A DNA stretch of 64,000 bases from a bacterium (GCA_021780905.1 JAJXXW010000050.1:48762-112761); one strand, 5' to 3'; shown: positions 45,979-54,323, counted from the first letter of the stretch. A program made the numbers and translations. The notes: generated by a model not told the origin, from the letters alone.

Positions 45979-46389
45979 TTATATCACGAGAAACGGTTTC
46001 AGCTTCTCCACCAGTTCCGCCGGCAGGCGCTTGGGCTTTTCGTCGCGGCCGGTGCAGCAGTGGAAGGTTTCGGCTTCGAGAATGAGTTTGCCGTCCTGGT
46101 TCAAAATGCGGTGGCCGAAATTCAGCCGCACACGCTCGACGAGCGTCAGCCCGACTTCAATCGACAGCCAATCGTCGTAGCGGGCGGGAAACTTGTAGCG
46201 CAGCCGCGCCTCGATGACGGGGAAGATATAATCGGCATTTTGCAGTTCCAAGACCGGCGTGCCGAGCGACCGCAGAAATTCCCCGCGCGCGGCCTCCAGC
46301 AAATCCAGGTAGCGCGAATGGTAAACGTGGTTGCCGACGGTGCATTCGGCATAGCTGACGCGGTGATGATGACGGAACGGTTCGGCCAT
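45979..46389 (-). CDS. Acyl-CoA thioesterase (YbgC/FadM, hot-dog fold)
   Basis: This 136-residue hot-dog-fold thioesterase has the 4-hydroxybenzoyl-CoA thioesterase pattern: RVSYAECTVGNHVYHSRYLDLLEAARGEFL, where the usual Asp near NHVYH/HVNNV is replaced by Glu-Cys-Thr in the preceding segment. It continues with ARLRYKFPARYDDWLSIEVGL and AETFHCCTGRDEKPKRLP. It hydrolyses an acyl-CoA or acyl-ACP; the specific acyl chain is not evident. The Tol-Pal genes that often accompany ybgC are absent. It converges with the H-X9-DG remnant. Confidence 0.85.
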   Translation of the reverse strand: MAEPFRHHHRVSYAECTVGNHVYHSRYLDLLEAARGEFLRSLGTPVLELQNADYIFPVIEARLRYKFPARYDDWLSIEVGLTLVERVRLNFGHRILNQDGKLILEAETFHCCTGRDEKPKRLPAELVEKLKPFLVI

Positions 46390-46515
46390 GCGGCAAGTTT
46401 AAGGTTCGGGGTTCAGGGTTCAAGGTGCAAAATTGTTGCCGGCAGGGCAGAAAATGGCCGGGGGCCGGCGGAAAATTCCATTTGCGCGGCGGCGGTTTGC
46501 GATTATGTTGCCGGC

Positions 46516-46674
46516 ATGACTTGGCCGGATATGCTGACGCTGTTAATCGTTGTAGGTATGGCCGCTTTCTTTGTGTGGCGCAGTTCGGGAAACAAACCCC
46601 ACCGACACGGCGCCCATTGCGGCTGCGATCACGGCGACGCAGCCGCGAAGTCCAAGGACGAGACGGCGAATTGA
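46516..46674 (+). CDS. 52-residue membrane protein with Cys/His-rich tail
   Basis: This frame is too short to be listed in its own right. It runs MTWPDMLTLLIVVGMAAFFVWR, a single membrane helix, followed by a His/Cys-rich cytoplasmic tail (KPHRHGAHCGCDHGD). The layout resembles the FeoB-associated Cys-rich membrane proteins, small proteins that may handle metal ions, but no feoB is nearby and the match is by pattern only. No strong ribosome site is visible. It sits between the divergent thioesterase and the Hsp20 gene, reading towards Hsp20 with 51 bp between them. Confidence 0.55.
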   Translation: MTWPDMLTLLIVVGMAAFFVWRSSGNKPHRHGAHCGCDHGDAAAKSKDETAN

Positions 46675-46725
46675 CCCTTTTTTATCAACGGCAAACCACT
46701 GGAAAAATTTCAACTAACCTTTCGC

Positions 46726-47136
46726 ATGGCCGTCACCAAGTCCAGTTCAGCAAACCATTTCATTCATCGCAGCGCGGGCAGCGAGCCGGTGACCGGCCGC
46801 TGGACGCCCAACACGGACATTTACGTCACGGAGGGCGGTCTGGTCATCAAGGCCGAGCTGGCCGGCATGAAAAGCGACAGCCTGGAGATCACCGTGGAGG
46901 GCCAGCGTCTGCGCATCAATGGCGTCCGCCCCGACTGCTGCCGTTCGGCGCACTGTAGTTTTCTGGTGATGGAGATCAGCTACGGCCCATTTGAAACCGT
47001 GCTGGATTTGCCGGCCGGCTACGACCTTAGCCAGGCCCGGGCCATCTATGTAAACGGCTTTCTGCGCGTGGACGTGCCGGCGGCCCAAAAGCCGGCACCC
47101 AAGACCACCAAGGTTCCCATCAGCGAAGGCATCTAA
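46726..47136 (+). CDS. Small heat-shock protein (Hsp20/alpha-crystallin)
   Basis: This 136-residue holdase has the alpha-crystallin domain over about residues 28-120: PNTDIYVTEGGLVIKAELAGMKSDSLEITVEGQRLRINGVR, then EISYGPFETVLDLPAGYDL and YVNGFLRVDVPAAQK. The L2 loop carries an unusual Cys cluster (PDCCRSAHC), which could give redox response or bind metal. These proteins bind unfolding proteins to keep them soluble. It lies 47 bp upstream of lon in the same direction, a pairing that suggests joint protein quality control. No CIRCE or sigma-32 box was recognised. Confidence 0.9.
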   Translation: MAVTKSSSANHFIHRSAGSEPVTGRWTPNTDIYVTEGGLVIKAELAGMKSDSLEITVEGQRLRINGVRPDCCRSAHCSFLVMEISYGPFETVLDLPAGYDLSQARAIYVNGFLRVDVPAAQKPAPKTTKVPISEGI

Positions 47137-47183
47137 CCGGGCATGAACTTTTCCGGCGCGAAGTCATCTAAACTGACCAAACG

Positions 47184-49583
47184 ATGATGAAATCGGGAGA
47201 GACAGAATTCGTCAGCATCCTCAACTCCAACGAAAAGAGCGAGGTGCCCAGCCGTGTCTCGTCCCGGTCGCTGCCGGATACGCTACCCATTCTGGGCCTC
47301 TCCGACATTGTGATTTTCCCCGGCGCGATCGTGCCGTTGCTGGTCGAAACCGGCCCCAGTCTCAAGCTGGTGGACGACCTGGTGGGCGGCGACCGGCTGT
47401 TTGCCGCCGTGCTCCAGCTCAAGCCCGACGTCGCCGAGCCGGGCCCGGAAGATTTGCACCGGGTCGGCTGCGTCTCGCGGCTGAACAAAATGGTGAAATT
47501 TCCCGACGGCACCGTGCGCATCCTCGTCGAGGGACTCTGGCGCATCCGGCTGGACAAATTTCTGCCGGCCAACCCCTATCTGCGCGCCAATTTTGAACTG
47601 CTCCGCGACGAAACCGAGGATTCCATCGAACTGCAGGCGATGCTCCGCAACGCGCACAAGCAGTTTGACGAGATCGCCAAGATTTCCACCGTGCTGTCCG
47701 AACAGGTCAAGATCGCCGCGCTCAATACCGAGCATCCCGGCCACTTCGCCGACCTCATCGCCGCCAACCTCGGCCTGCCGCTCGACGAAAAACAGAAGCT
47801 GCTCGAAACCGTTTCTGTCCGCGAACGCCTCCAAAAACTGCTGCCGCTGCTCAACCGCGAACAGGAGGTCCTGAATTTAAGCTCCAAAATCCAGAACGAC
47901 GTCGCGTCGAACATCTCCAAGACCCAGCGCGACTTTTTCCTCCGCGAACAGATGCGCGTCATCCAGCGCGAACTCGGCGATACCGACCCGAACGCGAACG
48001 AAATCCGCAATCTTCGCGAGAAAATCGAGCAGGCCAAACTGCCCGAGGAGGCGCGCAAGGCGGCGAACCAGGAACTTGACCGGATGCAGCAGACTTCGCC
48101 CGCCGCCGCCGAATACGGCGTCTCACGCAATTACCTCGACTGGATACTCGCGCTGCCGTGGGAAACGGAAACGCCGGACAAGTTAAACCTCAAGGCGGCG
48201 GAAAAAATCCTGAACGAGCAGCACTTCGGCCTGGAAAAAGTCAAGGACCGGCTGATTGAATTTCTCGCCGTGATCCAGCGCCGCAAGAAAATCAAAGGTC
48301 CGATCCTCTGCCTCGTCGGCCCGCCCGGTGTCGGCAAAACGTCACTTGGTAAAAGCGTCGCCGACGCGCTCGGGAGAAAATTCGCCCGCATTTCGCTCGG
48401 CGGAATGCGCGACGAAGCGGAGATTCGCGGCCACCGCCGCACTTATGTCGGCGCGCTGCCGGGACGGATTTTGCAGACGCTCCGCCGGGTCGAGAGCCGC
48501 AATCCGGTGATTCTCCTCGATGAGTTGGACAAAATTGGTTCCGATTTTCGCGGCGACCCGGCAAGCGCGCTGCTCGAAGTTTTGGATCCGGCGCAGAACC
48601 ACACCTTCACCGATCATTACCTCGATCTGCCGTTTGATTTGTCGCGCGTGCTGTTCATCGCCACCGCCAACTGGCTCGACCCGGTGCATCCCGCGCTGCG
48701 CGACCGGCTGGAAGTCATCGAACTGCCCAGCTACACCGAGACGGAAAAATTGCAAATCGCCAGGCGCTACCTCGTGCCGCGCCAGTTGGAGGAACACGGC
48801 CTGACGCGCAACGATGTAAAAATTTCCGACGCCGCGCTGCGCGAACTCATCCGCGAATACACTCGCGAAGCCGGTGTGCGCCAGCTCGAACGGGAGATTG
48901 CCGCGCTCGCCCGCAAAGCCGCGCGCAAGATTGTCGCTAAAAACGGCGCGGCGCAGTTGATCAAGCTGGAGCCGAAGGACGTGAAGGATTTTCTCGGCCA
49001 CGCGAAATTTGTGGCCGAAAGCGCGGAGAAAATCCCTGAGATCGGCATCGCCACCGGGCTGGCGTGGACGCCGGTCGGCGGCGATGTGCTGTTCATCGAG
49101 GCCACGCGGATGCGCGGGCGCGGCAGTCTGATTCTCACCGGCTCGCTCGGCGAGGTGATGAAGGAAAGCGCGCAGACGGCGGTGAGTTATTTGCGGTCGC
49201 AGGCGAAAAAGCTCGAGCTGGATTTTGACGATTACGGCAAGCACGATTTGCACATCCACGTGCCCGCCGGCGCGACGCCGAAGGACGGGCCGAGCGCGGG
49301 CGTGACGATTTGCGCGGCGCTGGCGAGCCTGATGAGCAAGCGGCGCGTGCGTTCCGACGTGGCGATGACGGGCGAAATCAGTTTGCGCGGCCGCGTGCTG
49401 CGCGTGGGCGGCATCAAGGAAAAGGTGATCGCCGCCTCGCGGTTCGGCGTAAAACAGGTGATTTTGCCGGAAGGAAACAAGCCGGATTGGGAAGACGTGC
49501 CGACGGAAGTGCGCGCGAAGTTGAAGGTGCATTTCGTGAAGCAGATTTCCGAGGTGCTGCAACTGGCGCTGGCGGCCAAATGA
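47184..49583 (+). CDS. lon: ATP-dependent protease Lon
   Basis: This 799-residue AAA+ serine protease has an N-terminal substrate-recognition domain (about 30-230). The Walker A motif is GPPGVGKTSLGKS at about 378, with sensor and box motifs (NPVILLDELDKIGSD). The proteolytic domain carries the catalytic dyad Ser704 (KDGPSAGVT) and Lys747 (GGIKEKVIAAS). It degrades misfolded and regulatory proteins in the cytoplasm. The start follows Hsp20, and its stop overlaps the next ATG by four bases (ATGA). The length matches LonA (780-820 aa). Confidence 0.96.
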   Translation: MMKSGETEFVSILNSNEKSEVPSRVSSRSLPDTLPILGLSDIVIFPGAIVPLLVETGPSLKLVDDLVGGDRLFAAVLQLKPDVAEPGPEDLHRVGCVSRLNKMVKFPDGTVRILVEGLWRIRLDKFLPANPYLRANFELLRDETEDSIELQAMLRNAHKQFDEIAKISTVLSEQVKIAALNTEHPGHFADLIAANLGLPLDEKQKLLETVSVRERLQKLLPLLNREQEVLNLSSKIQNDVASNISKTQRDFFLREQMRVIQRELGDTDPNANEIRNLREKIEQAKLPEEARKAANQELDRMQQTSPAAAEYGVSRNYLDWILALPWETETPDKLNLKAAEKILNEQHFGLEKVKDRLIEFLAVIQRRKKIKGPILCLVGPPGVGKTSLGKSVADALGRKFARISLGGMRDEAEIRGHRRTYVGALPGRILQTLRRVESRNPVILLDELDKIGSDFRGDPASALLEVLDPAQNHTFTDHYLDLPFDLSRVLFIATANWLDPVHPALRDRLEVIELPSYTETEKLQIARRYLVPRQLEEHGLTRNDVKISDAALRELIREYTREAGVRQLEREIAALARKAARKIVAKNGAAQLIKLEPKDVKDFLGHAKFVAESAEKIPEIGIATGLAWTPVGGDVLFIEATRMRGRGSLILTGSLGEVMKESAQTAVSYLRSQAKKLELDFDDYGKHDLHIHVPAGATPKDGPSAGVTICAALASLMSKRRVRSDVAMTGEISLRGRVLRVGGIKEKVIAASRFGVKQVILPEGNKPDWEDVPTEVRAKLKVHFVKQISEVLQLALAAK

Positions 49584-50428
49584 ACGCAGACTGCCACGAT
49601 GGGACGAGCGTCCTCGCGAGCCGGTGCTGGCGCACGGCCGCCATTTTTGATTCGGCTCGCGAGGACGCCCGCCCCACCAATTGTTTTTCACTGGTTCTGG
49701 CTGCGCTGGTTTTGTTTTTTGTCGTGGGCGCGAAGGCGCAGACGAACACTTTGTCGAATGCGGAACTTCAAGGCCGCCAACTGGCGCAGCAGCTTTGCGA
49801 TGCGAAGCCGGAAGGAAACTTTACGAACTCCGGTATTATGATTGTCCGCATTGCTTCAGGCAAGCGTCTGCAACTTTCATTGACAGCGGGAACCTTAACC
49901 GACTCCAACTGCTGGAAAACACTTTATGCCGCCAGATACGCTGATAAAGACTTGTTTGCATATGCGCTTATTGTGACTCATTCGCCCGCAAAACGAAACT
50001 CCTACCACTCAATCGAAGATAATTTCGCCGGACATTTTCAAAAAAGTTTGTCGGGCGACGAAACCATGATTCCATTTGCCGGTTCCGATTTCTGGCTGTG
50101 CGACCTCGGCCTAGAATTTTTTCACTGGCCGGCGCAGAAGCTTTTGCCGAAGACGACGAACCTGAAACGCGGGCGCGACTACACGCTGCTGGAAAGCACC
50201 AATCCGAATCCGCCGCCCAACGGCTATTCGCGCGTGCTCTCGTGGATTGACCGGGAATCCGGCGGCATCCTGGAAGCCGAAGCCTACGACGCTAAGGGAA
50301 AATTGCTGAAGGAGTTCGAGCCGAAGTCGTTCAAGAAAATCAACGGCCAGTGGGAACTTCAGGAAATGGAAATCCGCAACGTCCAGACCGGCTCGCGCAC
50401 GCGGCTGGAATTTGATTTGAAGAATTAA
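49580..50428 (+). CDS. Exported LolA-like (outer-membrane lipoprotein-sorting) protein
   Basis: The open frame from the ATG at 49580 is 282 residues, but its first ~33 are encoded by a palindromic repeat (49601-49675). The native protein begins around the signal-peptide-like FSLVLAALVLFFVVGAKAQ. The C-terminal domain has FAGSDFWLCDLGLEFFHWPAQ, GYSRVLSWIDRESGGILEAEAYD and GQWELQEMEIRNVQTGSRTRLEF. This is the pattern of the LolA-like outer-membrane lipoprotein-sorting fold (TP_0789-like), which binds lipids or lipoproteins in the periplasm. The listed ATG overlaps the lon stop, so translational coupling could express the extended form. The true start is uncertain. Confidence 0.7.
   Translation: MNADCHDGTSVLASRCWRTAAIFDSAREDARPTNCFSLVLAALVLFFVVGAKAQTNTLSNAELQGRQLAQQLCDAKPEGNFTNSGIMIVRIASGKRLQLSLTAGTLTDSNCWKTLYAARYADKDLFAYALIVTHSPAKRNSYHSIEDNFAGHFQKSLSGDETMIPFAGSDFWLCDLGLEFFHWPAQKLLPKTTNLKRGRDYTLLESTNPNPPPNGYSRVLSWIDRESGGILEAEAYDAKGKLLKEFEPKSFKKINGQWELQEMEIRNVQTGSRTRLEFDLKN
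49601..49675. repeat. Palindromic repeat element A (tcctcgcgagcc family)
   Basis: Two 22-bp arms (20 of 22 positions complementary) flank a 31-base centre, forming a REP-like hairpin with core words tcctcgcgagcc and ggctcgcgagga. It lies at the 5' end of the LolA-like gene, just after lon, and is read as coding sequence in that frame. Hairpins of this type are scattered in related genomes. This is recollection and was not searched. Confidence 0.75.
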
Positions 50429-50626
50429 AGGATCGCGGCAGTCATGTTCCGCAGGAACAAATGACAATAGCCCGACATTTCAACGCCGGGGTGGATCGGA
50501 AACATCGTGAGTCCTGGCGGGACACCGCTTTCCAACAATTCACCATGGGTAATGCCGCATTGCGAATAACTCTTCCCGCCGGAAACTTGACATCGTTTTA
50601 TCTGCTGCCACGCTGTTTCCACGGGC
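50429..50626. repeat. Intergenic element with a TGTTCC-GCA-GGAACA palindrome
   Basis: No gene is seen in this gap. It begins with a perfect 15-bp palindrome (50445-50459), followed within 20 bp by the word cgacatttcaacgccgg. It looks like a dispersed repeat because of its compact palindrome and lack of coding sense in any frame. The 67-residue minus frame overlapping it shows no family signature. The promoter of the TPR gene must lie here or upstream. Confidence 0.4.
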
Positions 50627-51535
50627 ATGAATTTTCATCGGACGATTTTGGCGATGGGTGCCGGCCTGCTGCTGGCGGCCAAGGTGTTGGCGGCGGACAC
50701 GAACAATGCGTCCGCCCAGGTGCCCGCCTTCACGCGCGACGAGATGGCAGGCAATTATCTGCAAATCCAGGAGCAGATCCGCGCCTCGCAGCTCGCCCTC
50801 GAGCAGAGCCAGCAGGCGGCGGCCGAGGCCGCCAAAAGCAATGCCGACGCGCTGGCGGCGCGATTACAGTTGCTGGAGCAGACGGTCGCGGCGCAACGCG
50901 CGGCCGACGCGGAGGCGGCGCACAAGACGCAGCAGTTGACGTTGTTTCTGGCGGGCGCGTTCGGGCTGGCGGGCCTGGGGATTATGCTGCTGATGGTTTA
51001 TTTCCAGTGGCGCGCATTTTCCCAGCTCGCGGAAATTTCCTCGCAGCAGCACGCCGCGCTGGCCGGCGCCAGCGGCCTGCATCACCTGGCCGCCCCAGGC
51101 CGGGCAACGGTGGAAACTTCCAATGCGCGGCTGCTGGACGTGGTGGGGCAACTCGAAAAACGCATTCACGAACTGGAAAGCGGCCAACGGACGCTGCCGG
51201 AAAACGGGGCGGCCAAGACCGCCGACCCGCTGGCGCAAACACAGGCGCTGCTCGACGCCCGCCAGCCGCTGCCGGCGCTGGAAACGGTGGAAAAATTTCT
51301 CGCGACTCATCCGGACGATGCGGGAGCCTGGGTCCAAAAAGCCGCCGCGCTGGAACGGCTTGGGCGCACCGACGAGGCGCTGGCGGGTTATGACCGCGCG
51401 CTGGCGGCGGATGGTTCGCTGGCGATTGCGCACCTGCACAAGGGGGGGCTACTGAACCGCCTGAGCCGGTTTGACGAGGCGCTGGACTGTTACGAACGGG
51501 CGCTGGCGGCGCAGGAGAAAAAGGCGAAGGGTTGA
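50627..51535 (+). CDS. Membrane-anchored TPR protein
   Basis: This 302-residue protein has a signal peptide or anchor (ILAMGAGLLLAAKVLAAD) and an Ala/Gln-rich coiled coil (about 45-105: QLALEQSQQAAAEAAKSNADAL). A second membrane helix (LFLAGAFGLAGLGIMLLMVYF) follows, then a soluble part with two or three TPR units (DDAGAWVQKAAALERLGRTDEALAGYDRALA; LAIAHLHKGGLLNRLSRFDEALDCYERALA). TPRs mediate protein contacts, here in the cytoplasm if the first segment is cleaved. The partner is unknown. A palindromic repeat follows the stop. Confidence 0.8.
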   Translation: MNFHRTILAMGAGLLLAAKVLAADTNNASAQVPAFTRDEMAGNYLQIQEQIRASQLALEQSQQAAAEAAKSNADALAARLQLLEQTVAAQRAADAEAAHKTQQLTLFLAGAFGLAGLGIMLLMVYFQWRAFSQLAEISSQQHAALAGASGLHHLAAPGRATVETSNARLLDVVGQLEKRIHELESGQRTLPENGAAKTADPLAQTQALLDARQPLPALETVEKFLATHPDDAGAWVQKAAALERLGRTDEALAGYDRALAADGSLAIAHLHKGGLLNRLSRFDEALDCYERALAAQEKKAKG

Positions 51536-51543
51536 TTTGAACT

Positions 51544-51620
51544 TTTGGAGTGCGGCGGGAAGCAAGGTGCCACGCCGCTTTTGTCTGCTCGCAAGCGGCG
51601 TCGCGTCCGGTGCCTTGCTA
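51544..51620. repeat. Palindromic repeat element B (gtgcggcgg ... acgccgctt)
   Basis: After the TPR gene lies an imperfect palindrome. Outer arms AGCAAGG/CCTTGCT and inner arms ACGCCGCTT/AAGCGGCGT enclose a short loop, preceded by ttggagtgcggcgg. It is different in sequence from elements A and C. The rest of the gap to 51746 shows no gene. Confidence 0.6.
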
Positions 51621-51746
51621 CTGCAGTCCCAAATGCGCTCTCATCCGGAAAGGTCGGCGCGGCGGTTAAAAATGAATCGGTGGGAAACTTTTGGGCAGAC
51701 CGCAAAGCCGGTCGCGCTTCCATTGCCAAGCCGCGCGCCATCCTCG

Positions 51747-53021
51747 CTATGGCTCAAACCGGCTACGACAAGCCCACAGTCCAAGCGCGGGATTGGAGAT
51801 GTAAAAAATCTTTTCGCCGTCCGGCAGCGTGTTCCATCCGTTCTTCAACTGCGCCGGATCGTAACGCTGCCTCATCGTATTGAGAGCGGCGTATTTGAAG
51901 CCGACACCTTCGATTTCCTGTTGCGTCAAATGACCGGGACAATAGGTGATGCCAAACCGGCCTTCGCTGGAGCCGTGAATCAAATGCGCCGCCGCGCTCA
52001 AATTATTTTGCAGCTCGGCGTTCGCCTTGGCCGCCGCCAGCGTCGCGGGCGTGCCGCGATAGCCGTATTTGCGGATGAGCCGGTCAATCTCGTGGTCTTC
52101 GCCGAATTCCTTCAAGCCCGGCGCGAGGATGATGAGTTCGCCGCCGTCGGCCATCGCCATGCGCGTGCGATAAACCGCCTTGTTGCCGAGCCAGGTGCTC
52201 TTGAATTCCGACGGATCGAGATAAACGACAACTTTTTTGATCGGCTCGGCGAGCATCTCAAAATTCACTTCGAGCGAAAGTTTTGCCGCCAGTTCGAAAC
52301 CGGACGCATCATCGCTCACAAACAAGCCGCGCACGACGAGTTTGCCGCCGTCGCCGCGACCGATCACGGTGTGAACATAAACAATCGGCAGATGCCTCGT
52401 GAAATGCTCCGAGGCGTAATTTAAAATTTTACGAACCGGCGTATCCGCGCGGCCCATCATGCGTTCCATGCCGAAGGCCGCGCCAACGTAATGGCTCTTG
52501 TTGATGCCCTCGACGCCGCCGGTGCCGACAAAAATATTTTTGTTGTAGTTCGCCATGCCGATGACTTCGTGCGGCACGACCTGGCCGATGGACAAGATCA
52601 AATCGTGTCCGCCGCCGGCGATGAGATTGGCGACCTGCGCCGGCCAGGGAAAATCCACCGCGCCCTCGGAAACTTTCCTCACAAACGCCGCCGGCACTTC
52701 GCCGACCGTCGTGATGCCGGTGCGCCAGTTGTGAACGCGGAACAGTTTTTCCGGCACACCGGGAAACATCTCGTGAATCTGCTCGCGGGTCATCGCGGTA
52801 TGCGTGCCGAGCGCGGGCAGGATGTCCGTCAACTGATTTCCGTAAAAATCGAAGGCGAGCCGCGTCAGCTTGCCAGCCTGCGAATGGAAGCGCGTGAAGT
52901 CCGGCGGCACCGCTAGAACGTGTTTGCGCGGGCCGAGCTTTTTCAAAGCTTCAAACAGACCGGCGCGCAAATCGTCCTTGGACAATTTGTCGGTGATGGA
53001 GCCGCGCGCGAAATAAAGCAT
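51747..53021 (-). CDS. LarA-family (DUF2088) nickel-pincer-type racemase/epimerase homologue
   Basis: This 424-residue protein has the LarA fold signatures: VPPDFTRFHSQ (compare the PDHTR segment), LPALGTHTAMTREQI (compare GTHRPMT) and GQVVPHEVIGMANYNKN. The length equals lactate racemase LarA. The segment that holds the cofactor-bearing Lys in LarA (GGPKXXXPG) reads FVGTGGVEGINKSHYVGA, so the cofactor attachment differs or the Lys in INKSH takes the role. Relatives act on lactate, malate or sugar acids. The neighbouring KDG-type kinase suggests an aldonate or uronate-derived acid as substrate. A palindromic repeat lies ten bases before the ATG and no ribosome site is visible. Confidence 0.75.
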   Translation of the reverse strand: MLYFARGSITDKLSKDDLRAGLFEALKKLGPRKHVLAVPPDFTRFHSQAGKLTRLAFDFYGNQLTDILPALGTHTAMTREQIHEMFPGVPEKLFRVHNWRTGITTVGEVPAAFVRKVSEGAVDFPWPAQVANLIAGGGHDLILSIGQVVPHEVIGMANYNKNIFVGTGGVEGINKSHYVGAAFGMERMMGRADTPVRKILNYASEHFTRHLPIVYVHTVIGRGDGGKLVVRGLFVSDDASGFELAAKLSLEVNFEMLAEPIKKVVVYLDPSEFKSTWLGNKAVYRTRMAMADGGELIILAPGLKEFGEDHEIDRLIRKYGYRGTPATLAAAKANAELQNNLSAAAHLIHGSSEGRFGITYCPGHLTQQEIEGVGFKYAALNTMRQRYDPAQLKNGWNTLPDGEKIFYISNPALGLWACRSRFEP

Positions 53022-53031
53022 ATCGAACTAA

Positions 53032-53109
53032 TGGCACAGGCGTCTCGCCTGTAAGTTTCTGTTGTAATTGGCACTAAACTAGAGTCGCACCGGCGAGACG
53101 CCTGTGCCA
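53032..53109. repeat. Palindromic repeat element C (tggcacaggcgtctcgcc)
   Basis: Perfect 18-bp arms around a 42-base centre occupy nearly the whole gap between the sugar kinase and the LarA-family gene, both on the minus strand. The element ends ten bases before the LarA-family ATG and appears to have taken the place of its ribosome site. It can act as a transcript-stabilising or terminating hairpin. Confidence 0.8.
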
Positions 53110-53124
53110 CTACAGTCTTCAAAA

Positions 53125-54207
53125 TTAGCGTTGGATGCGGGCGGAACCGCCCTTGGCGAAGGCCTTGACTTGTTCGACCGTCGCCATCGTGGTGTCGCCA
53201 GGGAACGTGGTCAGCAACGCGCCGTGTGCCCAGCCGAGGTTGACGGCTTCCTGCTCGGACGCGCCGGATAAGAGGCCGTAGAAAAATCCGGCCGCGTAGC
53301 CGTCGCCGCCGCCGACGCGGTCCACGACGTCCAGTTCGCACATCGGCGATTGATAGGTTTTGCCATTGACCCAAGCGACCGCGCCCCAAGTGTGGCGGTT
53401 GGTGGAATGCACTTCGCGCAGCGTGGTGGCCACGGCTTTGACATTCGGAAATTTCTTGGTGGCTTTCTCGATGACGGCGTAGAACGCCGACGGGTCGAGC
53501 TTGGACTTGGCTTCCACGTCCTGACCTTCAATGCCAAGACCTTTCTGCAAATCCTCTTCATTGCCGACGAGCACGTCCACATGCTGCACGATGCGGCCGA
53601 GCACGTCGAGCGCCTTGGACTGGCCGCCCCAGATGTCCCAGAGTTTCTGGCGATAGTTCAAATCAAACGACGTCACTGCGCCGCTGGACTTGGCGGCTTT
53701 CATGGCCTCGACAATGAGTTCGCCGGTGGTTTCGGACAAGGCAGCGAAAATGCCGCCGCTGTGGAACCAACGGACGCCGGCACCGAAGATTTCGTTCCAG
53801 TTGAAATCACCGGGCTTAAGCTGGCCGGCGGCCTCGTTGCTGCGGTTGTAGAAAACGACTGGAGCGCGCACGCCCTGGCCACGGTCAGAATAAACCGTGG
53901 CCATGTTCGGGCCGCGCACGCCGTCGTGCTTGAATTTTTTGTAGAACGGCTTCACGCCCATCGCGCGGACGCGTTCGGCAATCAAATCGCCGATGGGATA
54001 ATCCACCATCGCGGTCGCGACGCCGGTGTTGAGGCGGAAGCAGTCGGCGAGGTTGGCGGAGACATTGAATTCGCCGCCGCTGACGTGGATGTCGCAGTGG
54101 GTCGCCTTGCGGAACGGGATGATGCCCGGGTCAAGGCGGTGGACGAGCGCGCCGAGCGAAAGGAAGTCGAGCGCGCCGGTCGGTTTGAGGTTCAGGCCGT
54201 ATTTCAT
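53125..54207 (-). CDS. PfkB-family sugar kinase (2-keto-3-deoxygluconate kinase-like)
   Basis: This 360-residue ribokinase-fold enzyme has FLSLGALVHRLDPG and HVSGGEFNVSANLADCFRL (substrate-binding Gly pair), WFHSGGIFAALSETT, SFDLNYRQKLWD and the catalytic anion-hole motif DRVGGGDGYAAGFFYGL, whose Asp is the base. The sequence fits KDG kinases, which phosphorylate 2-keto-3-deoxygluconate from uronate or aldonate degradation. It is a paralogue of the kinase at 61819; the two have near-identical FDLNYR and GGIFAALS segments. It is upstream of the LarA-family gene in the same direction, so both may form an operon. Substrate is inferred. Confidence 0.87.
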   Translation of the reverse strand: MKYGLNLKPTGALDFLSLGALVHRLDPGIIPFRKATHCDIHVSGGEFNVSANLADCFRLNTGVATAMVDYPIGDLIAERVRAMGVKPFYKKFKHDGVRGPNMATVYSDRGQGVRAPVVFYNRSNEAAGQLKPGDFNWNEIFGAGVRWFHSGGIFAALSETTGELIVEAMKAAKSSGAVTSFDLNYRQKLWDIWGGQSKALDVLGRIVQHVDVLVGNEEDLQKGLGIEGQDVEAKSKLDPSAFYAVIEKATKKFPNVKAVATTLREVHSTNRHTWGAVAWVNGKTYQSPMCELDVVDRVGGGDGYAAGFFYGLLSGASEQEAVNLGWAHGALLTTFPGDTTMATVEQVKAFAKGGSARIQR

Positions 54208-54265
54208 GAATAATTTGATTTAAATCTTTTGCTAAACTGGATTGTGAACCAATCAAATCTGGCCG

Positions 54266-54298
54266 TCAAAAAAATTACCCCGAACACGGGTCCGGGGT
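54266..54298 (-). terminator. Intrinsic terminator after the PilZ gene
   Basis: On the minus strand a stem of ACCCCG and CGGGGT around ten bases is followed within two bases by a run of seven T. It lies 26 bases after the PilZ-domain stop and should end the coaD-to-PilZ transcript. No promoter for the downstream kinase was recognised between this and 54207. Confidence 0.7.
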
Positions 54299-54323
54299 GG
54301 CATTTCAAGTTTGAACGGCCAGA

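Noticed and set aside
50425-50628. 67-aa minus ORF in the gap before the TPR gene
   Set aside because: No ribosome site or family pattern; more likely spurious reading through a palindromic repeat.
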